DNA from: an uncultured Bryobacterales bacterium
GTDB taxonomy: Bacteria; Acidobacteriota; Terriglobia; Bryobacterales; Bryobacteraceae
Direction of reading: 5' to 3'
Assembly: GCA_937959285.1 (NCBI GenBank)
Contig: CALGAR010000065.1
Coordinates: 1 to 27,372 of the forward strand
Length of the DNA stretch: 27,372 nucleotides
Shown here: positions 1-7,072 of the stretch, piece after piece
Numbering within the stretch: the stretch's first letter is position 1
Layout of the letters: each line of letters opens with the position of its first letter
The notes under the pieces: model-generated
Told to the model about the DNA's origin: nothing
Seen by the model: the letters and a program-made list of their open reading frames with translations, nothing else
The model's database searches: none
Made by a program: the position numbers and the translations under genes

Positions 1-504
1 CCGACCTCGGAGGTCCTCGACCGGCCGCGGCACCAGCGGCTGATCTCGGAGATCCGTGCCGCCGGTGCGCACATCCGGCTCATTCCCGATGGGGACCTCT
101 CGGCAGGAATTGCGACGGCAATCCGAGGCGCGGGTGTCCACGCCGTGATGGGAATTGGCGGTGCTCCCGAAGGCGTTCTGACAGCAGCGGCAATGCGCTG
201 CCTGCACGGTGAAATCGTGGGCCGCCTGATCATAGATACGCCTGAACTCCGAGAGCGGGTCGAGCGCATGGGGATCACCGATCCCAATCGGATCTACACC
301 GCCCGCGACCTCGCCCCTGGCAATCAAATTATCTTCGCCGCCTGCGGGGTGACGAGGGGAGAGCTGCTCAAGGGAGTCCGTTTCTTCCGCGGCGGCTTCC
401 GCACGCACTCCATCGTCATGACGCATTCCAATAATTCCGTTCGCTTTGTCGACTCCGTAAAGATGTTCGAGCCGCCCGGTCCCCGCGGCGTCCGCCTCTA
501 CTAA
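1..504 (+). CDS. glpX: Fructose-1,6-bisphosphatase class II, C-terminal part (5' end outside window)
   Basis: The reading frame is open from base 1, so the gene begins before the window; about 167 C-terminal residues are present. The frame reads PTSEVLDRPRH, then a stretch with IPDGDLSAGIATAI and VMGIGGAPEGVL, then RCLHGEI. These are hallmark segments of GlpX-type (class II) fructose bisphosphatases, where the GIGGAPEGV loop belongs to the substrate/metal site. The family hydrolyses fructose-1,6-bisphosphate to fructose-6-phosphate in gluconeogenesis and is cytosolic and metal-dependent. The end, with a VTRGELLKGVRFF block followed by a SNNSVRFVDSV-like tail, also fits the family. The stop is TAA at 502-504. 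Nothing visible ties it functionally to the following genes, which are separated by 409 bp. Confidence 0.93.
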   Translation, partial: PTSEVLDRPRHQRLISEIRAAGAHIRLIPDGDLSAGIATAIRGAGVHAVMGIGGAPEGVLTAAAMRCLHGEIVGRLIIDTPELRERVERMGITDPNRIYTARDLAPGNQIIFAACGVTRGELLKGVRFFRGGFRTHSIVMTHSNNSVRFVDSVKMFEPPGPRGVRLY

Positions 505-913
505 TTTCGTCGAGAGTCTGCGAGACCCAATCAACGAATCTTCGTCTTAGACATTGACTTCGGGTCCGGCTTCTCGAGGGCCGGGCACAGGGTTGGGGTG
601 GACCGCTGGAATTAGCGGCAGAACGCCACACACCAGGAGAGTAGCCCGCCGGCGCAGAGGCCCTGCGCTTGGCGAAGCGCACGGGGGATGCCGACCGGAT
701 GGAGCAATTTGCCAGGGCAATCCAACTCTTTACCCGTTGCCGGGAAGCCGGTGACAGAGCAGGCGTCTCCGCTTTCGTACAGAGCCGTCCCAGAAGCGGA
801 CACCGGAGACGGGGCGACCTCCGGCCCGAGTTCTGTTAAGCTACGTGCTAACAGGTACTTCAGGCGTCTGGCGCGGCTGGCATCCCAGTTGCGCCTCAGG
901 ACCGGGAGAAATT
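505..913. other. 409-bp intergenic region without a convincing gene
   Basis: Short open frames here (for example 554-754 and 688-1020) have no recognisable product, no good ribosome binding site and run into the adaptor gene in another frame. I therefore see no gene. The right half, 748-854, is rich in inverted repeats and is listed separately. No clear T-tract terminator follows glpX, although a GC-rich imperfect hairpin lies around 560-585. Confidence 0.6.
748..854 (+). promoter_or_regulatory. Structured leader with mutually exclusive hairpins upstream of adaptor gene
   Basis: Several exact complementary segments are visible. CGTCTCCG (764-771) pairs with CGGAGACG (804-811). TCCGCTT (769-775) pairs with AAGCGGA (794-800). 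CCGGTG (748-753) pairs with CACCGG (801-806). CCGGAG (803-808) pairs with CTCCGG (819-824). A separate hairpin, CTGTTAAGC (833-841) with GCTAACAG (847-854), has one bulged A. Because 801-811 can pair with three different partners, the folds exclude one another, as in attenuators and riboswitches. I do not recognise a known riboswitch family. GC-rich DNA gives chance repeats of this size, so confidence is low. Confidence 0.3.
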
Positions 914-2167
914 ATGGACGTCCCCCGTCGAGGTGCGGCAAGGAAACGGCTGATCCGTCGAATTATCTACATTTCCATTGTGGCCATCGCTGTACCGCTG
1001 ATCACGTGGCAGATCCGTAAGCTGGAGCCGGCAGCTCCGAGCGTGGAGCGGGCGACAGTCTGGATCGATACCGTAAAGCGCGGGCCGATGAAGCGGGAGG
1101 TGCGAGGCCTTGGTACGCTCGTGCCGGAAGAGATTCTGTTTATTCAAGCTGCCAACGAAGGGCGGGTTGAGAAGATTGTCCTTCGCCCCGGCGTGAACGT
1201 GACGGAGGATACGATTCTCCTCGAACTCAGCAACCCCGAACTTGAACTCGCGGCCGCGGACCTCGAGTGGCAGGTGAAGCAGGCCGAAGCGAATTATCGC
1301 GACCTCAAAGTCAAGATGGATACGGCGCAGCTTGACTTGCAATCCTCGACAGCCCGCGTCCAGTCTGAGTATGTACAGGCGAAGTTGAAGGCTGATCGCG
1401 ACATCCAACTGGGCAAGGAAGGACTGGCTCCGGATCTGACCGTCAAGCTTTCCGTCGCTACGGCGGAGGAGGCGGCGAAGCGCTATGAGATTGAGAAGCG
1501 CCGCCTGGAGATCAGCCGTGAAAGCGCGGAGGCGCAGTTGGCGGCGCAGCGTGTGCAAATTGAGAAGCTTCGCGCAGCGTGGCAGTTGAAGAAGCAGCAG
1601 GTGGAGCAGTTGAAGATCCGGGCCGGAACGCGCGGCGTGCTCCAGCAGCTACCGGTAGAAGTAGGACAGCGCGTCACTCCCGGAACCCTGCTGGCCAAGG
1701 TCGCACAACCGTGGAAACTGAAAGCCGATCTGAAAATCCCAGAGACGCAGGCCAAGGACATTCAGATTGGCCAGATAGCGACCATTGACACGCGGAACGG
1801 CATCATTCCAGGCAGGGTGTCCCGTATCGATCCGGCTGTCATCAATGGTACGGTCACCGTGGATGTCAAGCTGGAAGGCGAGCTGCCTCCCGGTGCACGC
1901 CCGGATTTGAGCGTCGACGGAACGATCGAACTTGAGCGGCTGGATGACGTCTTATATGTTGGTCGTCCTGTCTATGGACAACCCAACACTACGGTCGGCA
2001 TGTTCAAGCTGACTCCCGACGGGAAAGAAGCGCGGCGTGTCCAGGTGAAGCTTGGGCGGACGTCGGTGAATACAATTGAGGTCCTCGAAGGGCTTACGGT
2101 GGGCGACCAGGTTGTGGTGTCCGATATGTCGGAGTGGGATCGATACGACCGGATCCGGTTAAATTGA
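914..2167 (+). CDS. HlyD/MacA-type membrane-fusion (periplasmic adaptor) protein
   Basis: The product is 417 aa. An upstream ATG at 845 is in frame, but the ATG at 914 has GGGAGA 4 bases upstream and is immediately followed by a basic stretch (MDVPRRGAARKRLIRR) and one transmembrane helix (about residues 16-34), so 914 is preferred. After the anchor come a first biotinyl-lipoyl-like half (EGRVEKIVLRPGVNVTEDT), a long alpha-helical hairpin rich in K/E/Q (about 105-230), the second half-motif (LPVEVGQRVTPGTLLAKV) and beta-barrel and membrane-proximal domains (IGQIATI, GDQVVVSD near the end). This is the architecture of adaptors that link an inner-membrane transporter to an outer-membrane channel. 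An ATPase gene follows 69 bp downstream, suggesting a MacAB-like efflux or export system. No permease or TolC gene is seen here. Confidence 0.88.
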   Translation: MDVPRRGAARKRLIRRIIYISIVAIAVPLITWQIRKLEPAAPSVERATVWIDTVKRGPMKREVRGLGTLVPEEILFIQAANEGRVEKIVLRPGVNVTEDTILLELSNPELELAAADLEWQVKQAEANYRDLKVKMDTAQLDLQSSTARVQSEYVQAKLKADRDIQLGKEGLAPDLTVKLSVATAEEAAKRYEIEKRRLEISRESAEAQLAAQRVQIEKLRAAWQLKKQQVEQLKIRAGTRGVLQQLPVEVGQRVTPGTLLAKVAQPWKLKADLKIPETQAKDIQIGQIATIDTRNGIIPGRVSRIDPAVINGTVTVDVKLEGELPPGARPDLSVDGTIELERLDDVLYVGRPVYGQPNTTVGMFKLTPDGKEARRVQVKLGRTSVNTIEVLEGLTVGDQVVVSDMSEWDRYDRIRLN

Positions 2168-2196
2168 GCGTTCAGAAACGTCTTCCGTTTTCATGC

Positions 2197-2221
2197 GGGG
2201 AGAAAGAGTGGGGAGAAAGAG
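2197..2221 (+). repeat. 12-bp direct repeat in ribosome-binding region
   Basis: GGGGAGAAAGAG occurs at 2197-2208 and again at 2210-2221, one base apart, followed by GAGGAAAGGA before the ATPase start at 2237. The purine-rich tract offers several Shine-Dalgarno-like sequences in series. A slippage duplication is the simplest origin. Confidence 0.7.
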
Positions 2222-2236
2222 AGGAAAGGATAAGCG

Positions 2237-2938
2237 ATGAGCAGCAGCAGCGAGGCATTGATTCGTCTGGAAGGTGTAACCAAGGTGTTCGTCACAGACG
2301 AAGTTGAGACCCATGCACTGTCAGGCATTCATATGGAGATCATGCGGGGTGAGTATGTCTCCATCTCCGGGCCCTCGGGATGCGGCAAGTCGACCCTGCT
2401 GGCAATCCTCGGACTTCTGGATTCACCGACAGCCGGTACGTACGTGCTCAACGGCAGGCCTGTCCACAGCCTGAAGCTGGCTGAGCGGGCCCGAATCCGA
2501 AACCGGGAAATCGGCTTCATCTTCCAGGCGTTCAACCTCATCGGGGATTTGACTGTTTACGAGAACGTCGAGCTGCCCCTAACCTATCGCGGCATGCCCT
2601 CCGCGGAGAGAAAGAAGCGCGTACACGAATCTCTTGAGCGTGTCGGGATGTCCCACCGCATGAAGCACTACCCTTCCCAGCTTTCCGGCGGTCAGCAGCA
2701 GCGTGTGGCGGTGGCGCGAGCTCTTGCCGGCGACCCCTCAATCCTGCTCGCCGACGAGCCCACGGGCAACCTCGATTCGGCAAACGGCGAAGCCGTCATG
2801 GAGCTATTGCGGGAACTGCACCGGGGCGGGGCCACCATCTGCATGGTCACTCACGATCCCCGCTACGCCCGCTATGCGGATCGCACCATCCGGTTATTCG
2901 ACGGCAGGATCGTTGAAGAGAGTGTGGAGGCGGCATGA
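2237..2938 (+). CDS. ABC transporter ATP-binding protein, MacB/LolD type
   Basis: The product is 233 aa, with an AGGA ribosome binding site. Walker A is GPSGCGKS at residues 45-52, the Q-loop glutamine lies in FIFQAFNL near 97, the signature LSGGQQQR is at 149-156, Walker B ILLADE at 169-174 and the switch histidine in MVTHD near 206. The LSGGQQQRVAVARAL and ADEPTGNLD wording is typical of the LolD/MacB/FtsE-like subfamily, which powers permeases that work mechanically on periplasmic or membrane-bound substrates. It should sit on the cytoplasmic face and pair with an inner-membrane permease, but none is encoded next to it. Its last codons overlap the next gene (ATGA, 2935-2938), so the two are probably translated together. 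The substrate cannot be told. Confidence 0.92.
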   Translation: MSSSSEALIRLEGVTKVFVTDEVETHALSGIHMEIMRGEYVSISGPSGCGKSTLLAILGLLDSPTAGTYVLNGRPVHSLKLAERARIRNREIGFIFQAFNLIGDLTVYENVELPLTYRGMPSAERKKRVHESLERVGMSHRMKHYPSQLSGGQQQRVAVARALAGDPSILLADEPTGNLDSANGEAVMELLRELHRGGATICMVTHDPRYARYADRTIRLFDGRIVEESVEAA

Positions 2939-3273
2939 AGCACCCCGAGATACTTGCCTTGGCAGCCATCATCGCCGGCTGCGCATATGGACCGGCCGGG
3001 CGTGGCTACGGCCATCGCCCAATCCTCTTATCCGAAACCGCAGCCTCTCGTTCGTCTCAAACATGCAGGTTTACGCTTTGCGACCGGGTTGAGCGTAGCA
3101 TATCGCGGCTGGAAAGCAGAGCGCAGGAGTGGGCCAAACGGGTCGAAGACGCGGTGGAAGAGAAGGCGCGGCGTGTGCAGGAAGGGGCTGCCCAGCTGGA
3201 GAGGAGAGTAGAACGGCTGGAAACGATTGGTCAGTGCGGCGCTAAGGCGTCAGCAGCCTACCCCCTCTTTTAG
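2935..3273 (+). CDS. Small hypothetical coiled-coil protein, probable lipoprotein
   Basis: The product is 112 aa. I do not recognise a family. Its ATG overlaps the ATPase stop by 4 bp, which supports it as a real, co-translated gene. The first residues (MKHPEILALAAIIAGC) form a short hydrophobic segment ending in IAGC, a plausible lipobox that would make Cys16 the lipidated residue; the n-region has a single Lys. Residues about 50-98 are almost wholly charged, with heptad-like spacing (RVERSISRLESRAQEW, then VEEKARRVQEGAAQLERR), predicting a coiled coil. It occupies the place where a permease gene would be expected. It could be an accessory or partner-contacting subunit of the adaptor/ATPase system. 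A chance reading frame is less likely but possible. Confidence 0.5.
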   Translation: MKHPEILALAAIIAGCAYGPAGRGYGHRPILLSETAASRSSQTCRFTLCDRVERSISRLESRAQEWAKRVEDAVEEKARRVQEGAAQLERRVERLETIGQCGAKASAAYPLF

Positions 3274-3335
3274 CTCACCTTCCTCTGACAGCAGCCCGGC
3301 CGGACAGCCCGACCGAGCTATCTTTTGCACAAGAA

Positions 3336-3367
3336 CTGCACAAATTACTGTCTGGCAATAGTACAAT
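3336..3367 (+). promoter_or_regulatory. Possible promoter for the ctaB operon
   Basis: TACAAT at 3362-3367 is a good -10 hexamer in an unusually AT-rich patch for this DNA. The -35 match is poor: CTGCAC at 3336-3341 with a 20-base spacer. It would place the transcript start near 3374, just ahead of the ribosome binding site at 3387-3392. The gap 3274-3399 holds no other feature I can support. Confidence 0.25.
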
Positions 3368-3399
3368 AGAAGCTCAGAGGGTGTGCAGGAAGCGGGACC

Positions 3400-3534
3400 G
3401 TGCAACGATTCTCCAACTTGGTCATCTACAGGATTACGGGTAACCCGCGGCCGCAGCAGTACTCTCGATTTCTCGTGACCAGAGGAAAGTGCGGGCCTGG
3501 CCGATTAGAGTTCTGGGGAGCGGTGCGGCTGTAA
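3400..3534 (+). CDS. Possible 44-codon leader ORF before ctaB
   Basis: A GTG at 3400 has AGGAAG at 3387-3392, 7 bases upstream. The frame runs 44 codons and stops with TAA at 3532-3534, four bases before the ctaB ATG. The product (begins MQRFSNLVIYRITGN if GTG is read as Met) has no membrane helix and no known domain. ctaB itself lacks a well-spaced ribosome binding site, since GGGGAG at 3515-3520 is 18 bases away, so translation of this ORF could deliver ribosomes to ctaB. The QRFSNLVIY start is loosely reminiscent of heme A synthase N-termini, so a degenerate ctaA remnant is an alternative. The ORF may also be fortuitous. Confidence 0.3.
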   Translation: MQRFSNLVIYRITGNPRPQQYSRFLVTRGKCGPGRLEFWGAVRL

Positions 3535-3538
3535 CCGA

Positions 3539-4402
3539 ATGAGAGACTACATCGAGCTTACCAAGCCGAGGATCACCTGGCTCATCCTGATGAGCACAGG
3601 AATCGGCTACTATTTCGGCTTACCCGGCGCCGGCTTCGGGGCAATCGACTGGCTTGTCCTGTTCCACACGATGCTGGGGACTGCGCTCATCGCTTCCGGT
3701 ACGGCGGCACTGAATCAGTGGTACGAACACGAAGCGGACGCGCGCATGCGGCGTACGAGCCACCGGCCCATCCCCTCGGGAAGGGTCACGCCCGGTCGTG
3801 CCTTTGCCTTTGGTGTTCTGCTCTCCGTCGCGGGTTTTCTCGAGCTCTGGTTCGGTGTGAATTCCGTAGCCGCCCTGCTGGGCGCCTTCACGCTCGGAAG
3901 CTACCTGTTTGTCTACACTCCTCTGAAACAGCGGTCAAAGCACTCCACCACGGTCGGTGCGATACCGGGAGCTATGCCTTCGCTAATCGGATGTGCCGCG
4001 GCAGCCGGCACGCTCACCGTGGACGCCTGGGTTCTCTACGCCATCCTTTTTCTCTGGCAGTTCCCGCATTTCTACGCGATTGCATGGATGTACCGGGAAG
4101 ACTACGCACGAGCAGGAATCCGGATGCTGCCGGTGGTGGAACCGGACGGAAGATCCACGGCCCGTCAAATACTGATCTGCGAAACGCTCCTGGTTTTGGT
4201 TAGTTTCATCCCCACGTATCTCGGGATGGCAGGGAAGTTTTACCTCGTTGGCGCTACAATTCTTGGTCTGATGTTTCTGCGGGCCGGCCTTCGCCTCTCG
4301 CTGGAGCGAACTGGGATGCGAGCCAGACAGGTGCTCATGGCCTCCGTGGTGTATCTACCAGTGCTTTACGCCCTTCTTGTGTTGGACAGGCCTGGATTGT
4401 GA
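3539..4402 (+). CDS. ctaB: Protoheme IX farnesyltransferase (heme O synthase)
   Basis: The product is 287 aa, a normal length for CtaB/CyoE. It transfers a farnesyl group to heme B to make heme O, the first step to heme A/O for terminal oxidases, in the inner membrane. It opens with the family motif YIELTKPRIT. The prenyl-diphosphate-binding loop is NQWYEHEADARMRRTSHRP (about 59-77), and the second polar loop is near FPHFYAIAWMYREDYARAG, with YTPLKQRS before it. About eight to nine hydrophobic helices are visible. An in-frame stop at 3506-3508 and the absence of another start codon fix the start at 3539. It overlaps the next gene by 4 bp (GTGA). With SCO and DUF420 downstream it belongs to an oxidase-maturation operon; no ctaA is present. 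Confidence 0.96.
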   Translation: MRDYIELTKPRITWLILMSTGIGYYFGLPGAGFGAIDWLVLFHTMLGTALIASGTAALNQWYEHEADARMRRTSHRPIPSGRVTPGRAFAFGVLLSVAGFLELWFGVNSVAALLGAFTLGSYLFVYTPLKQRSKHSTTVGAIPGAMPSLIGCAAAAGTLTVDAWVLYAILFLWQFPHFYAIAWMYREDYARAGIRMLPVVEPDGRSTARQILICETLLVLVSFIPTYLGMAGKFYLVGATILGLMFLRAGLRLSLERTGMRARQVLMASVVYLPVLYALLVLDRPGL

Positions 4403-5313
4403 TCGTCGTAGTAGAGCGTCTCTCGCATTCCTACGGTCCTCGCAACGCCCTGAAGGAAATCAGTTTCGAAGTTAGCAAGGGCGAGATCTTTGGAATCCTT
4501 GGACCCAATGGAGGCGGCAAGTCGACCCTTTTCCGCATCCTGTCGACTCTCATGCCGCCCCGCGCCGGCAAGGCATCCATCGCCGGATTCTCCGTGCTCG
4601 AGCAGCCCCGCGAGGTTCGCCGCCATATCGGAGTCGTGTTCCAGACGCAGAGTCTGGACCGCCGGCTGACGGTGCACGAGAACCTCGACAGCCAGGGCCG
4701 CCTCTTCGGGCTTTCCGGTAATGTCCTGCAGATTAGGATTCAAGACGCCATGGAGCGCCTCGGCCTCGCGGATCGCCAGAATGACATTGTCGCCACTCTT
4801 TCGGGAGGCCTGAAGCGGCGTGTCGAGATCGCCAAGGCCCTGCTTCATGAGCCGGATGTGCTGCTCATGGACGAACCGTCCACCGGCCTGGATCCAGCCG
4901 TCCGGCGCGAGCTATGGCGCTATCTCGATGACCTGCGGCGCACCCGGCAGGTTACCATCCTCCTGACGACGCACATTCTCGAAGAAGCCGATTTGTGCGA
5001 CCGGCTCCTGCTCCTGCACGAGGGACGTGTGGTCGCAGAAGGCACCCCTCAGCAGCTGAAGTCGCGTGTCGGAGGCGACATCGTGATCCTTGACGTACCT
5101 GATCCGGAGGAGATGCATCAGCGCCTGAAGGAGACGTTTGCGGTCCTGCCGCAATCGGTGAACGGCCGCCTGCGAATCGAGGTGCCTGACGGAGCGTTCT
5201 TCCTGAACCAAGTGCTGTCGTCGTTTCCCAACAAGGTGGAATCGATTGAGATGCACCGGCCAACTCTCGAAGACGTTTTTCTCAACGAGACCGGGGTGAA
5301 ACTGGAGGGATAA
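4399..5313 (+). CDS. ABC-2 type exporter ATP-binding protein (CcmA/DrrA-like)
   Basis: The product is 304 aa, starting at GTG 4399 inside the ctaB stop. Walker A is GPNGGGKS at 35-42, the Q-loop lies in VVFQTQSLD near 82, the signature LSGGLKRR at 134-141, Walker B VLLMDE at 154-159 with DEPSTGLDP, and the switch His in TTHILEEAD. A C-terminal extension of about 80 residues ends in HRPTLEDVFLNETG, typical of DrrA/NatA-type ATPases that drive small ABC-2 permeases. The permease follows 3 bp downstream. The GGGKS Walker A is slightly unusual in carrying GGG where GAGKT is commonest in the subfamily. Given its neighbours, a role in moving a cofactor, lipid or metal ligand needed for oxidase assembly is plausible but unproved. 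Confidence 0.93.
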   Translation: MIVVVERLSHSYGPRNALKEISFEVSKGEIFGILGPNGGGKSTLFRILSTLMPPRAGKASIAGFSVLEQPREVRRHIGVVFQTQSLDRRLTVHENLDSQGRLFGLSGNVLQIRIQDAMERLGLADRQNDIVATLSGGLKRRVEIAKALLHEPDVLLMDEPSTGLDPAVRRELWRYLDDLRRTRQVTILLTTHILEEADLCDRLLLLHEGRVVAEGTPQQLKSRVGGDIVILDVPDPEEMHQRLKETFAVLPQSVNGRLRIEVPDGAFFLNQVLSSFPNKVESIEMHRPTLEDVFLNETGVKLEG

Positions 5314-5316
5314 GAG

Positions 5317-6057
5317 ATGTTCTGGCTGCCTGTTTTCACACTTTGGCGCCGTGAACTGATCCGCTTTTGGAGAGAGAAATCACGGGTCTTTGGCTTTGTT
5401 GGTTCCCCCCTGATCTTCTGGCTTCTGATTGGCTCGGGCTTCGGTGATTTGGCGTTCTTTTTCCCTGGAGCGCTCATACTGACGGTCATGTTTTCCGCCG
5501 TGTTCTCTACAATGTCGCTGATCGAGGACCGGCGCGAGGGCTTTATCCTGTCAATGCTTGTGTCGCCCGCACCCCGCGTTGCGGTGGTCCTCGGCAAGAC
5601 GTTAGGTTCCGCGACACTTGCGTGGCTTCAAGGACTACTCTTTCTTCTTTTTCTCCCCCTGACAGGTCTTAGACCAGGCACCGGCGATCTGGTCGCGGCC
5701 ACCGTGTTCCTTTTCGTGATCTCCTTTGCCTTCACGTCGATGGGCTTTCTGCTCGCATGGCGCACCGATTCGACACAAGGCTTCCACGCGATCATGAACC
5801 TGGTGCTGTTTCCTCTGTGGCTGGTCTCTGGCGCAGTCTTCCCCGCGCACACCGCCCATTGCTGGATTCACTGGCTAATGGCGGTGAATCCGCTCACCTA
5901 CGCCGTCTCCGCGCTTCGGATCCTGCTTGGAGCTTCCCGGTCAGAAGGCATGCCCGATCTTGGATTCAGCATCGTGATCACTGCCGCGATGGCCGCACTG
6001 CTCCTTGCAGCCGCCGCATCCAGTGTTCGTGAACGCAACGCAAGGAGCTTCGCATAA
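5317..6057 (+). CDS. ABC-2 type transporter permease
   Basis: The product is 246 aa with about six hydrophobic helices. A cytoplasmic start (TLWRRELIRFWREKSRVFG) precedes the first helix, followed by an amphipathic loop with EDRREGFILSMLVSPAPR, the conserved ABC-2 coupling-helix region. The segment FPLWLVSGAVFP near 170 and the NPLTYAVSALR motif at about 192-202 are also family hallmarks. It lies 3 bp after its ATPase, and its TAA shares the A of the SCO start codon, so the genes are translationally coupled. It should form the membrane channel of a homodimeric exporter with the preceding ATPase. The substrate is unknown. Confidence 0.92.
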   Translation: MFWLPVFTLWRRELIRFWREKSRVFGFVGSPLIFWLLIGSGFGDLAFFFPGALILTVMFSAVFSTMSLIEDRREGFILSMLVSPAPRVAVVLGKTLGSATLAWLQGLLFLLFLPLTGLRPGTGDLVAATVFLFVISFAFTSMGFLLAWRTDSTQGFHAIMNLVLFPLWLVSGAVFPAHTAHCWIHWLMAVNPLTYAVSALRILLGASRSEGMPDLGFSIVITAAMAALLLAAAASSVRERNARSFA

Positions 6058-6617
6058 TGAGATTAGCGGCTCTGGGCCTGTTTCTAATAGTGCTTACTTC
6101 TTGCGTGTCCCGGATGAGCGACCTGCCCTCCTACGGCGTCGTTCCGGATTTCACCCTGACGGATCATAGGGGCGCCGACTTTCACAGCGCCACCGAGCTC
6201 GCCGGAAAGATCTGGGTCGCCGACTTCATCTTCACGTCCTGCCACGGACCCTGTCCGCGCATGAGCTCCCAAATGAAACAGGTACAGGACAGGGTCGAGG
6301 CAAACCCAGATGTGAAGCTTGTATCTTTTACTATCGATCCGAAGAACGATACGCCCGAAGTCCTGTCAGCCTACGCAAAACGCTATAAGGCCAGAGAGGG
6401 ACAGTGGCATTTCCTGACAGGGCCGATGGAGGCGCTCAATCAGATCTGCCGCTACTCTTTTAAGCTCGGCAACGTAGACGGGACGCTCGAGCACAGTACC
6501 CGCTTTGTTCTGGTGGATCGCAAGGGACGCATCCGGGGTTACTATGCCACGGACGAGCCGGACGCAGTAACCAGGTTGACCGCGGATATCCAGAAGCTCC
6601 TGAAGGAGCCTGCATGA
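6057..6617 (+). CDS. SCO1/SenC-family copper chaperone lipoprotein
   Basis: The product is 186 aa. It starts with a lipoprotein signal (MRLAALGLFLIVLTSC); Cys16 in LTSC is the predicted lipid anchor. The thioredoxin-like fold contains the metal-binding CxxxC motif as TSCHGPCPRM, with Cys62 and Cys66, and the third ligand His146 in LEHSTRFVLVD. FTIDPKNDTPEVL and WHFLTG are further family signatures. SCO proteins deliver or reduce for copper at the CuA site of cytochrome oxidase subunit II, on the outer face of the cytoplasmic membrane. The start codon overlaps the permease stop by one base, and the stop overlaps the next gene (ATGA), placing it firmly in the ctaB operon. Confidence 0.95.
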   Translation: MRLAALGLFLIVLTSCVSRMSDLPSYGVVPDFTLTDHRGADFHSATELAGKIWVADFIFTSCHGPCPRMSSQMKQVQDRVEANPDVKLVSFTIDPKNDTPEVLSAYAKRYKAREGQWHFLTGPMEALNQICRYSFKLGNVDGTLEHSTRFVLVDRKGRIRGYYATDEPDAVTRLTADIQKLLKEPA

Positions 6618-7030
6618 TCGAAGTTAGAGACCTGCCAACCATCAACGCACTACTGAATACTTTGGCGACCGTGCTGCTGGTCTCGGGCTACGTCCTCATC
6701 CGGATGGGCCGGAAACGCGCCCATCAGCGTGTCATGATAGCGGCGCTCGCAGCCTCGGCTTTGTTTCTGACCTGCTATCTGATCTATCACTATCAGGTGG
6801 GATCCGTACGATTCCAAAAGACCGGCGTGATCCGCACCGTCTATCTGACGATTCTTCTCACCCACACCGTACTCGCCGCATCGGTCCCTTTCCTTGCCGG
6901 CATCACAGTCTGGCGCGCCTACCGGGGGCGCCTCTCACAGCATCGAGCAATCGCGCGCTGGACCCTGCCAATCTGGCTCTACGTCAGTGTCACTGGCGTG
7001 GTCGTTTACCTGATGCTGTATCAGATGTAG
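6614..7030 (+). CDS. DUF420 (YozB-like) membrane protein
   Basis: The product is 138 aa with four hydrophobic helices (about 10-28, 40-60, 78-100, 115-135). The start LPTINALLNTLATVLLVSGY and the YHYQVGSVRFQKTG loop are typical of the DUF420/YozB family. Relatives are found beside ctaB, ctaA and SCO genes and in Firmicutes have been linked to maturation of aa3-type oxidases. Here the gene overlaps SCO by 4 bp and ends the operon. Conserved histidines in the membrane-proximal parts (YHYQ, LLTHTVLAA) could bind metal or heme; that is inference. Confidence 0.9.
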   Translation: MIEVRDLPTINALLNTLATVLLVSGYVLIRMGRKRAHQRVMIAALAASALFLTCYLIYHYQVGSVRFQKTGVIRTVYLTILLTHTVLAASVPFLAGITVWRAYRGRLSQHRAIARWTLPIWLYVSVTGVVVYLMLYQM

Positions 7031-7060
7031 GCGAGGAAGAGAGCGGTCCTCCCCCTCGCC
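7030..7060 (+). terminator. Hairpin after the ctaB operon
   Basis: GGCGAGG (7030-7036) is complementary to CCTCGCC (7054-7060), and an inner GGA/TCC pairing extends the stem. It lies between convergent genes (stops at 7030 and 7075). Only a short CTTTCC follows, so it is a weak intrinsic terminator at best. Confidence 0.45.
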
Positions 7061-7072
7061 CTTTCCAAGACC

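Noticed and set aside
741..824. GGGAAGCCGGTG recalls part of a cobalamin riboswitch
   Set aside because: The conserved B12 box and the following core (GCCACTG) are missing, and the downstream gene is an efflux adaptor.
3482..3500. GAGGAAAGTGCGGGC resembles the RNase P RNA core GAGGAAAGTCCGGGC
   Set aside because: It differs at a key base and ctaB begins 40-60 bp later, leaving no room for the roughly 300-nt rest of the RNA.
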